A stretch of 64,000 nt of DNA, taken from Clostridiales bacterium. GTDB taxonomy: Bacteria > Bacillota > Clostridia > Lachnospirales > Lachnospiraceae. A model generated the notes under the pieces. It worked only from the letters and a program-made list of their open reading frames with translations. It was not told the origin of the DNA and did no database searches. This document shows positions 10,882-21,034 of the stretch, piece by piece. The translations under genes and the position numbers were made by a program. The stretch spans positions 1 through 64,000 of the forward strand of contig JAQXIP010000110.1 in NCBI GenBank assembly GCA_029007845.1. The letters run 5' to 3'. The number at the start of each line of letters is the position of its first letter. Positions within the stretch are counted from its first letter, which is position 1.

Positions 10882-11922
10882 TTGCAGGAATTGATCATCG
10901 GTGAAAATGATGCTGGACAGAGACTTGATAAGTATCTGTCCAAATATCTGAAGGAAGCGCCGAAGAGTTTCCTATATAAAATGCTTCGGAAGAAAAATAT
11001 TGTACTAAACAAGAAAAAAACAGATGGTACCCAGAGGCTTTGCCTTGGGGATCGTGTACAGCTTTTTTTATCAGATGAAACCATTGCAAAATTTCAAGGT
11101 ACGAAATCTGAGCCGGTGGATCCTAAGAGGATCTGTCCGGTTGAGACAAAGCCAGACGTTATATTTGAGACAGATGATGTTATTTTTTTCTCAAAGCCCG
11201 CAGGGATGCTTTCCCAGAAAGCCCGTCCGGATGACGTGTCAATGATTGAATATCTGAACTGGTATTTATTACAGAACGGAGAACTAAAAAAGGAAGAGCT
11301 CCTTACCTTTCATCCGGGCGTGTGCAACCGTCTTGACCGGAATACAAGTGGAATCATTGCTGGTGGAAAGACGCTTGCCGGGCTGCAGGCGTTGTCCCTT
11401 GTCATTCAGTCACATGCCTGTGGAAAATTTTATCTGTGCATCGTGAAGGGGACGATTCAGAAGGAAGAGACGATTGAAGGTTATCTGGTAAAAAACCATA
11501 GCCACAACCGGGTTACGGTACAGGCAGAACAGACAGAAGGTGCAGATTATATCTGTACCCGTTATATGCCTTTAGCAGGAAATGGAGAATATACGCTTTT
11601 AAAAGTCCAGCTTATCACGGGAAAATCCCATCAGATCCGCGCCCATCTTCAGTCAATCGGCCACCCGGTAGCCGGGGATGGAAAATATGGGGATGTAGCA
11701 GTTAATAAGCTGTTCCGGAAGCGGTTTGGTCTCAGACACCATCTCCTGCATGCATGGGAGATGACATTCCCAGAACAATTAGAAAAAGAAGTGTTTGAAA
11801 GCTGCCACACAAAAGAAGAGGCGGCCAGATGGTATGCGGTTTATCATGATCTGGCGGGGAAAAAACTTACGGCACCTCTGCCAGCGCAGTTTGAGATGAT
11901 AAAACATGCACTGTTTGAGTAA
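10882..11922 (+). CDS. RluA-family pseudouridine synthase
   Basis: CNRLDRNTSGIIAGGKT; S4-like N-terminus; TTG start after aagggagaga. Confidence 0.9.
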   Translation: MQELIIGENDAGQRLDKYLSKYLKEAPKSFLYKMLRKKNIVLNKKKTDGTQRLCLGDRVQLFLSDETIAKFQGTKSEPVDPKRICPVETKPDVIFETDDVIFFSKPAGMLSQKARPDDVSMIEYLNWYLLQNGELKKEELLTFHPGVCNRLDRNTSGIIAGGKTLAGLQALSLVIQSHACGKFYLCIVKGTIQKEETIEGYLVKNHSHNRVTVQAEQTEGADYICTRYMPLAGNGEYTLLKVQLITGKSHQIRAHLQSIGHPVAGDGKYGDVAVNKLFRKRFGLRHHLLHAWEMTFPEQLEKEVFESCHTKEEAARWYAVYHDLAGKKLTAPLPAQFEMIKHALFE

Positions 11923-11945
11923 AGGAAGAAGGAGGAAAAGAGGTT

Positions 11946-12500
11946 ATGCCATCATGGAATTCCAGAGGTCTCCGTGGCTCATCTTTAGAAGAATTGATTA
12001 ATATGACAAATGAGCGGTACCGGAGCCAGAAACTGGCATTAATCCAGAAAGTGCCAACACCGATTACTCCCATTCAGATTGACCAGTCAACACGGCATAT
12101 CACCCTTGCCTATTTTGACAAGAAAAGTACCGTAGATTACATTGGTGCGGTGCAGGGAATTCCGGTATGTTTTGATGCAAAAGAATGTGCCAGCCTGACC
12201 TTTCCATTACAGAATGTCCACGAACATCAGATTGCATTTATGCAGGAAATGGAAGGACAAGGGGGTGTTGCTTTTCTCATTATTCACTTTGCACCGAATG
12301 ATGTGTTTTACTATCTGACATTCCGCGATCTGTTAAAATTCTGGAACCGGGCAGAGAAAGGTGGAAGAAAAAGCTTTTTATATGAAGAGTTAGATCCCAG
12401 ATACCAGATTCCGCCCCATCAAGGGGTATTTGTTCATTATCTGGAGTGCCTGCAGCAGGATCTGTCTGACCGGGAACAAAGCGAAACTGCCGGCAAATAA
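11946..12500 (+). CDS. recU: Holliday junction resolvase RecU
   Basis: NSRGLRGSSLEELINMTNERY, YIGAVQGIPVCFDAKEC, HQIAFMQEME motifs. Confidence 0.9.
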   Translation: MPSWNSRGLRGSSLEELINMTNERYRSQKLALIQKVPTPITPIQIDQSTRHITLAYFDKKSTVDYIGAVQGIPVCFDAKECASLTFPLQNVHEHQIAFMQEMEGQGGVAFLIIHFAPNDVFYYLTFRDLLKFWNRAEKGGRKSFLYEELDPRYQIPPHQGVFVHYLECLQQDLSDREQSETAGK

Positions 12501-12546
12501 ATATTAAAACTTTCCACATGGAGGAAGCTTTAGAGCAAAACCAGTA

Positions 12547-12577
12547 AAAGGGACTGCATATTGGGCAGTCCCTTTTT
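12547..12577 (+). terminator. Intrinsic terminator after recU
   Basis: AAAGGGACTGC-atattgg-GCAGTCCCTTTTT. Confidence 0.85.
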
Positions 12578-12614
12578 ACATTCATTTTACAAAAAACAGA
12601 TAACAGACTTTACA
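12575..12614 (+). promoter_or_regulatory. Candidate PhoB/PhoP box array upstream of pst
   Basis: TTTACA(12575) ttcat TTTACA(12586) with exact 11 bp period, and a further TTTACA at 12609, 70-110 bp upstream of pstS. Confidence 0.5.
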
Positions 12615-12684
12615 TCCCTTTTTTATGATTAGATACGTGATAAGGAACTTATCGCAATAATCGAAAAGAAAAGAGGAAAATTAC

Positions 12685-13626
12685 ATGAAAAAGAAAAGAA
12701 TAGCAACAATGATGTTAAGCGCAGTATTAGCAATTGGATGTCTGGCAGGCTGTGGTGGCGGTGCCCAGAATACAGCTTCTAATGCCACCGGAAATGCGGA
12801 CACAAAAAACAGTGGAACAGAAGTTACTTCTGACTTTGACAAGACGAGTCCTATTTCCGTTGTATCCAGAGAAGACGGATCCGGTACAAGAGGTGCTTTC
12901 GTTGAACTGTTTGGAATCGAGCAGAAAGATGGAGACGGAAATAAAATAGACTATACAACAGATGAAGCAATTGTAACAAACTCTACTTCCGTTATGATGA
13001 CAACGGTTGCGGGCGATGCAGCTGGAATCGGTTATGTTTCCCTTGGTTCACTGGATGATTCGGTAAAAGCTTTAAAAATTGACGGCGCAGAAGCAACTGT
13101 AGATAACATTAAGAGTGGTACATACAAAATCTCCCGTCCGTTCAACATTGTAACAAAAGGGGAAGTAAGCGATGTTGCACAGGATTTCATTGATTACATT
13201 ATGAGTGCGGATGGTCAGGCAGTGATTGAAGAGAATGGTTATATTTCTGTATCAGATGCACCGGCTTATAGCGGCAGCAAACCATCTGGAAAAATTGTTG
13301 TTGCCGGTTCTTCTTCTGTTACACCAGTAATGGAAAAATTAAAAGAAGCATATCTTGCAGTTAATACGAATGCAGACATTGAAGTACAGGAAAGTGATTC
13401 TACCACAGGTGTTACTTCTACCATTGATGGAATCTGTGATATTGGTATGGCATCCCGTGATCTTGCAGACAGTGAGAGCGCAGAAGGAATTACCGCAAAG
13501 GCAATCGCACTGGATGGAATTGCAGTAGTCGTAAATAAAGAAAATCCGTTAGAAAATATCACAAAAGATGACGTTATGAAGATTTACATGGGTGATATCA
13601 CAACATGGGATGAGGTTTCCGAATAA
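12685..13626 (+). CDS. pstS: Phosphate ABC transporter substrate-binding lipoprotein, circularly permuted PstS-like
   Basis: Lipobox LAIGCLAGC; PstS C-terminal half (VVSREDGSGTRGAF..GYISV) precedes the N-terminal half (GSSSVTPVMEKL..ITTWDEV). Confidence 0.88.
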   Translation: MKKKRIATMMLSAVLAIGCLAGCGGGAQNTASNATGNADTKNSGTEVTSDFDKTSPISVVSREDGSGTRGAFVELFGIEQKDGDGNKIDYTTDEAIVTNSTSVMMTTVAGDAAGIGYVSLGSLDDSVKALKIDGAEATVDNIKSGTYKISRPFNIVTKGEVSDVAQDFIDYIMSADGQAVIEENGYISVSDAPAYSGSKPSGKIVVAGSSSVTPVMEKLKEAYLAVNTNADIEVQESDSTTGVTSTIDGICDIGMASRDLADSESAEGITAKAIALDGIAVVVNKENPLENITKDDVMKIYMGDITTWDEVSE

Positions 13627-13655
13627 AAAGTGATTCTATTATAAGGAGAAGCAAA

Positions 13656-14504
13656 ATGAAAAAACACAAAGAAAAGATAATGGAATGTGTATTCATGTTT
13701 TCTGCCTGTATCTCTATCCTGGCTGTTCTCCTGATCTGTGTGTTTCTTTTTGTAAATGGCGTACCGGCCATGAAGGAAATTGGATTTGGAAAATTTCTGA
13801 CCGGTCAGATGTGGCGGCCAAAAAATGATATCTATGGAATTCTTCCAATGATTATCGGAAGCATTTATGTCACCGGAGGAGCTATCCTGATTGGTGTGCC
13901 AGTTGGAATTCTGACAGCGATCTTTCTGGCAAAATTTTGTCCGAAAGGACTCTACAAAATCATTAAGCCAGCAGTAGATCTGCTGGCAGGAATTCCTTCT
14001 GTTGTATACGGATTCTTTGGTCTGGTCGTGATTGTTCCTTTCGTACGGGAACACTTTCAGGGAAATGGACAAAGCATACTGACTGCCTCTATCTTACTTG
14101 GAATCATGATTCTCCCTACCATAATCGGTGTGTCAGAATCAGCTATTCAAGCGGTTCCACAGTTTTATTATGAAGGTGCCCTTGCACTTGGCGCAACGCA
14201 TGAAAGAAGCGTGTTTCTGGCTATGCTGCCGGCTGCAAAATCTGGTATCTTCGCAGCCGTTGTGCTAGGAGTAGGACGCGCAATCGGAGAAACGATGGCA
14301 GTGATTATGGTAGCTGGTAACCAGCCACGAATACCAGACAGCATTTATAAAGGAGTCCGTACATTGACAGCTAATATCGTTTTGGAAATGGGATACGCCA
14401 CAGATTTACACCGGGAAGCACTGATTGCCACCGGAGTGGTACTCTTTGTATTTATCTTGTTAATTAATACCGCATTTTCTCTGTTAAAACGAAAGGAGGG
14501 TTAA
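13656..14504 (+). CDS. pstC: Phosphate ABC transporter permease PstC
   Basis: GIPSVVYGFFGLVVIVPF and GRAIGETMAVIMVAGN motifs; pst gene order. Confidence 0.93.
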   Translation: MKKHKEKIMECVFMFSACISILAVLLICVFLFVNGVPAMKEIGFGKFLTGQMWRPKNDIYGILPMIIGSIYVTGGAILIGVPVGILTAIFLAKFCPKGLYKIIKPAVDLLAGIPSVVYGFFGLVVIVPFVREHFQGNGQSILTASILLGIMILPTIIGVSESAIQAVPQFYYEGALALGATHERSVFLAMLPAAKSGIFAAVVLGVGRAIGETMAVIMVAGNQPRIPDSIYKGVRTLTANIVLEMGYATDLHREALIATGVVLFVFILLINTAFSLLKRKEG

Positions 14505-14510
14505 GGGACG

Positions 14511-15389
14511 ATGGATATGATAAACCGTGTGACTTTTTCGCAGAAAGTGAAAACCTATTTAAAACATCCCGGATCCCTTCTTTTATGGATTTTAGTAGCG
14601 TTTTCAGCAGTGGTTACTGTTGGAGCACTTGGCTTTATTATAGTTTATATCTTAGTCCATGGGGTGCCGTATCTCTCTCCTTCCTTATTTGCACCAAAAT
14701 ATACAACCGAAAATGTCTCAATGCTTCCGGCAATTATAACAACGCTGGAAATGACAGTTTTAGCACTGATTTTTGCGGTGCCCCTTGGAGTTTTTTCTGC
14801 AATCTATACAGTGGAATATGCCAAAAAAGGAAATAAGCTGGTAGCCATTGTCCGTCTTACGGCTGAAACTCTTACCGGAATTCCTTCCATCGTATATGGA
14901 TTGTTTGGCCTGTTATTCTTTGTAGGTACACTGAAAATGGGAATGTCATTGATTGCAGGTGCATTGACTCTGGCAATCATGGTACTTCCGGTTGTTATGC
15001 GTACAACGGAGGAGGCATTGCTTTCCATTCCAGACTCATACCGGGAAGGAAGCTTTGGCCTTGGTGCAGGAAGACTTCGTACGGTATTCTGCATTGTTCT
15101 GCCACCGGCCATGCCTGGTATCCTTTCCGGAATCATTCTGGCAATCGGCAGAATTGTAGGAGAAACCGCAGCGTTAATGTATACTTCCGGAACGGTAGCA
15201 GAAGTTCCTAAGAATATTTTTTCCTCCGGACGGACGCTGGCAATCCACATGTACTGTCTGTCAAGAGAAGGTTTATATACCGATCAGGCCTATGCCACAG
15301 CAGTTGTTCTGCTTCTTATGGTAATCCTGATTAACTTCCTGTCAGGCTTGATTGCAAAGAAAATCGGAAAGAATGGAGAAAAGAAATGA
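14511..15389 (+). CDS. pstA: Phosphate ABC transporter permease PstA
   Basis: [15 protein letters not shown] and [15 protein letters not shown]; pst gene order. Confidence 0.93.
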   Translation: MDMINRVTFSQKVKTYLKHPGSLLLWILVAFSAVVTVGALGFIIVYILVHGVPYLSPSLFAPKYTTENVSMLPAIITTLEMTVLALIFAVPLGVFSAIYTVEYAKKGNKLVAIVRLTAETLTGIPSIVYGLFGLLFFVGTLKMGMSLIAGALTLAIMVLPVVMRTTEEALLSIPDSYREGSFGLGAGRLRTVFCIVLPPAMPGILSGIILAIGRIVGETAALMYTSGTVAEVPKNIFSSGRTLAIHMYCLSREGLYTDQAYATAVVLLLMVILINFLSGLIAKKIGKNGEKK

Positions 15390-16139
15390 AAGATAAATTT
15401 CAGGTAAAAAATTTGGATCTCTATTATGGAGATTTCAAAGCGCTAAAAGATATTAATCTGAATTTGAAGGCAAACGAGATTACCGCATTTATCGGTCCGA
15501 GTGGATGCGGTAAATCCACCTTTTTAAAGTCGTTAAACCGGATGAATGATCTGGTTGAAGGGTGCCGGATTACAGGTGAAGTAACATTGGACGGAGAAGA
15601 CATTTATGGAAATATGGATGTCAATCTTCTTCGTAAACGGGTTGGCATGGTGTTCCAGAAACCAAACCCATTTCCAATGAGCATTTATGACAACATTGCA
15701 TTTGGACCAAGAACCCATGGTGTTCATTCAAAAGCAAAATTGGACGAGATTGTAGAGACTTCTTTGAAAAATGCAGCAATCTGGGATGAATTAAAGGATC
15801 GTTTAAAAAAGAGTGCGCTTGGATTATCCGGCGGCCAGCAGCAGCGTCTGTGTATTGCCCGTGCCCTTGCGGTACAGCCGGAAGTAATTCTGATGGATGA
15901 GCCGACCTCTGCCTTAGACCCAATCTCTACTACCAAAATTGAGGATCTCGTTTTAGAATTAAAAAAAAGATTATACCATTATTATGGTTACCCACAATAT
16001 GCAGCAGGCAACCCGTATATCCGATAAAACAGCATTTTTCCTTCTCGGTGAAGTCATTGAGTATGGAGATACTGCCCAGATGTTTTCCATGCCTGCGGAT
16101 AAACGGACAGAGGATTATATTACAGGCCGGTTTGGCTGA
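15386..16139 (+). pseudogene. pstB: Phosphate ABC transporter ATP-binding protein PstB with a +1 nt frameshift in an A8 tract
   Basis: [25 protein letters not shown] and EPTSALDP in frame 1; [44 protein letters not shown] continues in another frame after 15961-15968 (A8). Confidence 0.9.
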
Positions 16140-16173
16140 TGCAATTTGACTTATGTAGAAAGGAAGAACTGGA

Positions 16174-16821
16174 ATGCGTAACCGATTTGACCGTCAGTTA
16201 GAAGAACTGAATAATGAACTGATTACTATGGGAAGCCTGATTGAGCAGGAGATTGAGATGGCTGTTTCCGCTCTGGTAAGACAGGATGCCATAAAAGCCC
16301 AGGAAGCGATTGATTTTGATGAAGAAATCGACCATCAGGAAAAAAATATTGAAAATCTCTGTCTGAAGCTTTTACTTCAGCAGCAGCCGGTAGCAAGAGA
16401 TTTACGCCAGATCTCTTCTGCATTAAAAATGATTACCGATATGGAGCGGATTGGGGATCATGGAGCAGACATCTCAGAGATTACCCTTATGATGAAGGGA
16501 AAACCATATATCAAGAAGCTTGAGCATATTCAGGAGATGGCAAAAGAGACTACCATGATGGTAATCAATTCCGTAGATGCTTATGTGAATAAAGACGTAG
16601 GACTTGCGAAAAAGGTAATTGAACGGGATGACGTAGTAGATGACCTTTTTGATGAGATCAAAGAAGAACTCATAAGACTCATATCCGAAAATGCCAATAA
16701 TGGAGAGCAGGCTGCAGACTTATTAATGGTGGCAAAATACTTCGAGCGGATCGGGGATCATGCGACCAATATTGCAGAATGGGTTATCTTTTCCATTACT
16801 GGAAAGCATGAAGATGATTAA
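16174..16821 (+). CDS. phoU: Phosphate transport system regulator PhoU
   Basis: Two repeats with ADLLMVAKYFERIGDHATNIAEW and DMERIGDHGADISE. Confidence 0.93.
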   Translation: MRNRFDRQLEELNNELITMGSLIEQEIEMAVSALVRQDAIKAQEAIDFDEEIDHQEKNIENLCLKLLLQQQPVARDLRQISSALKMITDMERIGDHGADISEITLMMKGKPYIKKLEHIQEMAKETTMMVINSVDAYVNKDVGLAKKVIERDDVVDDLFDEIKEELIRLISENANNGEQAADLLMVAKYFERIGDHATNIAEWVIFSITGKHEDD

Positions 16822-16902
16822 AACTTCTATTGTTTTATCCGGAAATTTTCGTTATAATAGCCATAATTAAGATACAGTAAATGATTAAAGGAGGAAACGG
16901 AT

Positions 16903-17019
16903 ATGTGGACAATGAAACAGTTCATGATTATTATTGTCGCAGCCGTGGTTGGTGGCATTATTGGAGGCATTGTTGGTCTGATTAAACAATTCATGAAAAA
17001 AAAGAATGATAAAAAGTAA
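16903..17019 (+). CDS. 38-aa predicted single-pass membrane protein (absent from ORF track)
   Basis: MWTMKQFMIIIVAAVVGGIIGGIVGLIKQFMKKKNDKK; RBS aaaggaggaaac; sits between phoU and phoB. Confidence 0.65.
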   Translation: MWTMKQFMIIIVAAVVGGIIGGIVGLIKQFMKKKNDKK

Positions 17020-17055
17020 TTTATATATTTAAAACATGTAGGAGAAATGAATGTT

Positions 17056-17727
17056 ATGGCTAACATTTATGTTGTAGAAGATGACGAAAATATCCGGGAG
17101 ATTGAGTGTTTTGCATTAAAGAATTCGGGACATGAAGTTTCTGGGATGGTAAATGCAGCCCAGTTCGATGCTGCCCTGAAAAAAGGCATTCCAGACCTGA
17201 TTATACTGGACATTATGCTTCCAGATAAGGATGGACTTACAATATTAAAAGAACTGCGGGAGAATGAATCTACCAGAAAGATTCCGATTATTATGGTAAC
17301 CGCCAAAACAACAGAGCTTGATAAGGTAAAGGGGCTTGATATGGGAGCCGACGATTACCTTTCCAAGCCTTTTGGCGTTATGGAGCTCATTTCAAGGGTG
17401 AAAGCCCTGCTTCGACGAAGCGGACGTCTGGAAAATGACAGCTGTCTGAAAGCAGGCCAGATTCAACTGGATCTGAAGAAGCATTTAGTTATGGTCGGGA
17501 CACAGACCTGTGAGCTGACTTATAAAGAATATGAACTGTTAAAATTATTCATGGAAAACCAGGGGACGGTTCTTACAAGAGAACTTCTTATGGACCGGAT
17601 CTGGGGAACGGATTACATCGGAGAATCCAGAACGCTGGATATGCATATTAAGACTTTGAGACAAAAACTGAAGGAAGAATCTTCCCGCATTAAGACTGTT
17701 CGGAATGTGGGATACAAAATGGAGTAA
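17056..17727 (+). CDS. PhoB/PhoP-type OmpR-family response regulator
   Basis: Receiver domain VEDDENIRE..DIMLPD and winged-helix C-terminus; adjacent to PhoR-like kinase and pst. Confidence 0.9.
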   Translation: MANIYVVEDDENIREIECFALKNSGHEVSGMVNAAQFDAALKKGIPDLIILDIMLPDKDGLTILKELRENESTRKIPIIMVTAKTTELDKVKGLDMGADDYLSKPFGVMELISRVKALLRRSGRLENDSCLKAGQIQLDLKKHLVMVGTQTCELTYKEYELLKLFMENQGTVLTRELLMDRIWGTDYIGESRTLDMHIKTLRQKLKEESSRIKTVRNVGYKME

Positions 17728-17735
17728 ATAAACAC

Positions 17736-19043
17736 ATGAAAAAAAGGATTAACTTTCAGGTATTGATGATATCGGCACTGGCTGTATTATTCACAGTACT
17801 ACTTACCTCAGGGGTTTTCTATGAGGTTTTTGAGCAGGAAGTAATGAACAATCTGAAGACCTATGCGGATATTTTAATGGAGAACGGAAACCGTCAGCAG
17901 ATTGACGGCATAAGAATCACGGTTGTGTCGGAAGACGGAACCGTGATTTATGATTCTGATGCAGACATTCTTAAGATGGGGAATCATCTGAAACGTCCGG
18001 AAATCTCACAAGCGCTAAAGAAAGGAAGCGGAACGGCAAAACGTCACTCCCAGACACTTGATAAAATGACCTTTTACTATGCCATAAAACAGTCAGATGG
18101 AACGGTGCTTCGGGTGGCAAAAGAAGCAGGAAGCCTGTACAGCCTGATGAAACGGGCAGTTCCTTATATTTGTTTTGTCGTAATCTGGGTTTTTGTATTG
18201 TCGGCATTCTGTTCCCATGTTCTGACCAAAAAACTAGTGGCACCAATCGAAGAAGTTGCGAATAACATGGAGCATTGTGAGTCGGTTTCGGTGTATAAAG
18301 AGCTGAAACCGATTGTGGCAACGATTCAGAACCAGCATGAATCTATAATCCGCAACGCAACAATGCGTCAGGATTTCACTGCAAATGTATCTCACGAATT
18401 AAAGACGCCTCTTACTGCCATATCCGGATACGCAGAGTTAATTGAAAGTGGTATGACCGATCAGGAGGAGACCGCCCGTTTTGCCGGAGAGATTCATCAG
18501 AATTCAAAGCGTCTCCTCACCTTGATTAATGATATTATCCGCTTGTCCGAATTAGACAGCATGGATTCCGGCGTGGTGATGGAAGAACTGGATTTGTACC
18601 AGATCGCAGAGAATTGTGTGGAGATGCTCAAAGTAAATGCCCAGAAAAACAATGTATCAATCGGACTGTCCGGAAGCAGCCAGAAAATCATTGCAAATAA
18701 AGAAATGATGAACGAGTTGTTGTATAATCTGTGTGACAACGCAATTCGGTACAATGTATCTGGTGGAAATGTATTTGTTTCAGTAACCGGTGATGCAAAG
18801 AAAGTCGTATTGACTGTATCCGACACGGGAATCGGTATCTCGCCAGAAAACCAGAAACGGGTATTTGAACGTTTTTACCGGGTGGATAAAAGCCGTTCCA
18901 AGAAAACCGGAGGCACCGGTCTTGGTCTTGCCATTGTCAAACATGTGCTTGTCCAGCACCCAAACAGCAGTCTGAATCTGGAGAGTGAAGTGGGCAAAGG
19001 AACAAAAATGCAAGTCACGTTTTTAAGAGAAGAGAAAAAATAA
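17736..19043 (+). CDS. PhoR-type sensor histidine kinase
   Basis: DFTANVSHELKTPLTAISGYAELIESG H-box, NLCDNAIRYN N-box, GTGLGLAIVKH G-box. Confidence 0.92.
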   Translation: MKKRINFQVLMISALAVLFTVLLTSGVFYEVFEQEVMNNLKTYADILMENGNRQQIDGIRITVVSEDGTVIYDSDADILKMGNHLKRPEISQALKKGSGTAKRHSQTLDKMTFYYAIKQSDGTVLRVAKEAGSLYSLMKRAVPYICFVVIWVFVLSAFCSHVLTKKLVAPIEEVANNMEHCESVSVYKELKPIVATIQNQHESIIRNATMRQDFTANVSHELKTPLTAISGYAELIESGMTDQEETARFAGEIHQNSKRLLTLINDIIRLSELDSMDSGVVMEELDLYQIAENCVEMLKVNAQKNNVSIGLSGSSQKIIANKEMMNELLYNLCDNAIRYNVSGGNVFVSVTGDAKKVVLTVSDTGIGISPENQKRVFERFYRVDKSRSKKTGGTGLGLAIVKHVLVQHPNSSLNLESEVGKGTKMQVTFLREEKK

Positions 19044-19068
19044 GAGAAATAATAAAGAGTTTTAGTGC

Positions 19069-19097
19069 TTTACAAGAGTAAAGCATTGTGCTATGAT
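19069..19097 (+). promoter_or_regulatory. Putative sigma-A promoter for hisZGD
   Basis: TTTACA -17 nt- TATGAT upstream of hisZ. Confidence 0.5.
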
Positions 19098-19133
19098 TCT
19101 ACGTGCAATCAAAAAACAAGCTGGAGGTTTTTT

Positions 19134-20375
19134 ATGAGCTACAAAATGACAGAAGGCTCCATTTATCAGAGCCTGTTACATACGCCAGAGGGTGTGCGGG
19201 ATATTTATGGAATTGAGTGTGAAGAAAAATTAAGAATACAGAATACCATGCATCAGATCTTAAAAAGCTATGGTTTCCGGGACATTCAGACTCCGATGTT
19301 TGAATTTTTCGATATTTTTAATAAAGAACGTGGGACAGTTGCATCACGCGAAATGTACAAATTTTTTGACCGGGAAGGAAATACCCTGGTGCTAAGACCG
19401 GATATGACACCGTCCATTGCCCGTTGCGTGGCAAAATATTGCAAAGAAGAAGAATTTCCAATCCGTCTTTGTTATACGGGAAATACGTTTATCAATCACA
19501 GTGACAGTTACCGCGGAAAATTAAAAGAGATGACGCAGATAGGTGCAGAGCTTATCAATGACGATACATCCGATGCCGACGCAGAGATGCTGGCGCTTAC
19601 GATTGAGTGCCTGAAAAACTGTGGATTAGAAGAATTCCAGGTTGAAGTGGGACACGCAAAATTTGTGGAAGGACTGTTAAATGAGGCAGACTTTAATGAA
19701 GAGGAAGCAGCTTCTTTCCGGATGCTATTAGAGTCAAAAAACCGGTTTGGAATGGAAGATTTAGTCGAGAGCAAAAAGCTGTCAGGGGATTTGAAGGAAC
19801 TGATCCTAAAATTACCGGAATTATTCGGCTCCATTGAAAACCTTCAATATGCAAAAGAAAAAGTGAAGAATTCCGTCTCTTTAAAAGCACTGGAACGCCT
19901 GTTAAAACTATATACACTTTTGGAAAACTACGGGTTAAGTGATTATGTCACCTTTGATCTTGGAATGTTCAGCAAATATGATTATTATACCGGTATCATT
20001 TTCCGTGCCTATACATACGGAAATGGGGAAGCGGTGATGAAGGGCGGACGTTATGATAACCTTTTAAAACAGTTTGGCAAGAAATCACCAGCCATTGGAT
20101 TTGCCATAGAAATGGATCAGCTCATGATGGCATTGTCCCGCCAGAAGAAGCTTTCAGAGGTGAGGGAGCCGATTACACTGCTGCTCTATGATACCTCCCA
20201 ACAGAAGGCGGCCATTGAGATGGCAAATGACCTTAGAAAAAATGGCAGGAACGTTCAGCTTGTCAGAAAATCATCCGCAAAGAATCTGGAGTTATACAAA
20301 AAATATGCATTGCGCCAGCAGGTGGCGGAAATGATTTATCTTCATAATGGTACGAAGGAGGAAGTGATCCTATGA
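19134..20375 (+). CDS. hisZ: ATP phosphoribosyltransferase regulatory subunit HisZ
   Basis: HisRS-like: [27 protein letters not shown]; directly upstream of short-form hisG; RBS ggagg. Confidence 0.92.
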   Translation: MSYKMTEGSIYQSLLHTPEGVRDIYGIECEEKLRIQNTMHQILKSYGFRDIQTPMFEFFDIFNKERGTVASREMYKFFDREGNTLVLRPDMTPSIARCVAKYCKEEEFPIRLCYTGNTFINHSDSYRGKLKEMTQIGAELINDDTSDADAEMLALTIECLKNCGLEEFQVEVGHAKFVEGLLNEADFNEEEAASFRMLLESKNRFGMEDLVESKKLSGDLKELILKLPELFGSIENLQYAKEKVKNSVSLKALERLLKLYTLLENYGLSDYVTFDLGMFSKYDYYTGIIFRAYTYGNGEAVMKGGRYDNLLKQFGKKSPAIGFAIEMDQLMMALSRQKKLSEVREPITLLLYDTSQQKAAIEMANDLRKNGRNVQLVRKSSAKNLELYKKYALRQQVAEMIYLHNGTKEEVIL

Positions 20376-21034
20376 CACGTTATCTGACCTTTGCTCTTGC
20401 GAAAGGACGTATTGCAAAAAAAACATTAAGCTATCTTGAACAGGTAGGCATCACCTGTGAAGAAATGAAAGATCCGGATACAAGAAAACTGATTTTTTGT
20501 AATGAAGAGCTGAAATTAAAATTTTTCCTGGCAAAAGCTACGGATGTACCTACCTATGTGGAGTATGGTGCGGCAGACATTGGTGTTGTAGGAAAAGATA
20601 CCATTATGGAAGAAGGACGGAAGATGTACGAAGTCCTTGACCTGGGACTTGGAAAATGCCGTATGTGTGTGGCTGGACCTGAATCTGCCAAAAAAGTACT
20701 CGAAAGCGGCGAGATTATCCGGGTCGCTACCAAGTATCCACGGATTGCAAAAGATTATTTCTATAACAAAAAACATCAGACCGTAGAAATCATTAAGTTA
20801 AACGGTTCCATTGAACTGGCTCCGATTGTTGGCTTATCAGAAGTTATTGTGGATATTGTGGAAACGGGTTCCACTTTACGGGAAAATGGTCTTGTTGTTC
20901 TTGAAGAAATCTGTCCATTGTCAGCCCGGATGGTAGTGAATGAAGTCAGCATGAAGATGGAACACGAACGTATCAACAGCCTGATTAAAAATCTGAAGGA
21001 AGTTCTGGATAAGGAAAAGGAGCATAAATCATGA
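20372..21034 (+). CDS. hisG: ATP phosphoribosyltransferase catalytic subunit HisG (short form)
   Basis: [38 protein letters not shown]. Confidence 0.94.
   Translation: MTRYLTFALAKGRIAKKTLSYLEQVGITCEEMKDPDTRKLIFCNEELKLKFFLAKATDVPTYVEYGAADIGVVGKDTIMEEGRKMYEVLDLGLGKCRMCVAGPESAKKVLESGEIIRVATKYPRIAKDYFYNKKHQTVEIIKLNGSIELAPIVGLSEVIVDIVETGSTLRENGLVVLEEICPLSARMVVNEVSMKMEHERINSLIKNLKEVLDKEKEHKS

Noticed and set aside
13584-14072. 162-aa minus-strand ORF opposite pstC
   Set aside because: Shadow ORF over a strongly conserved permease; no plausible domain.
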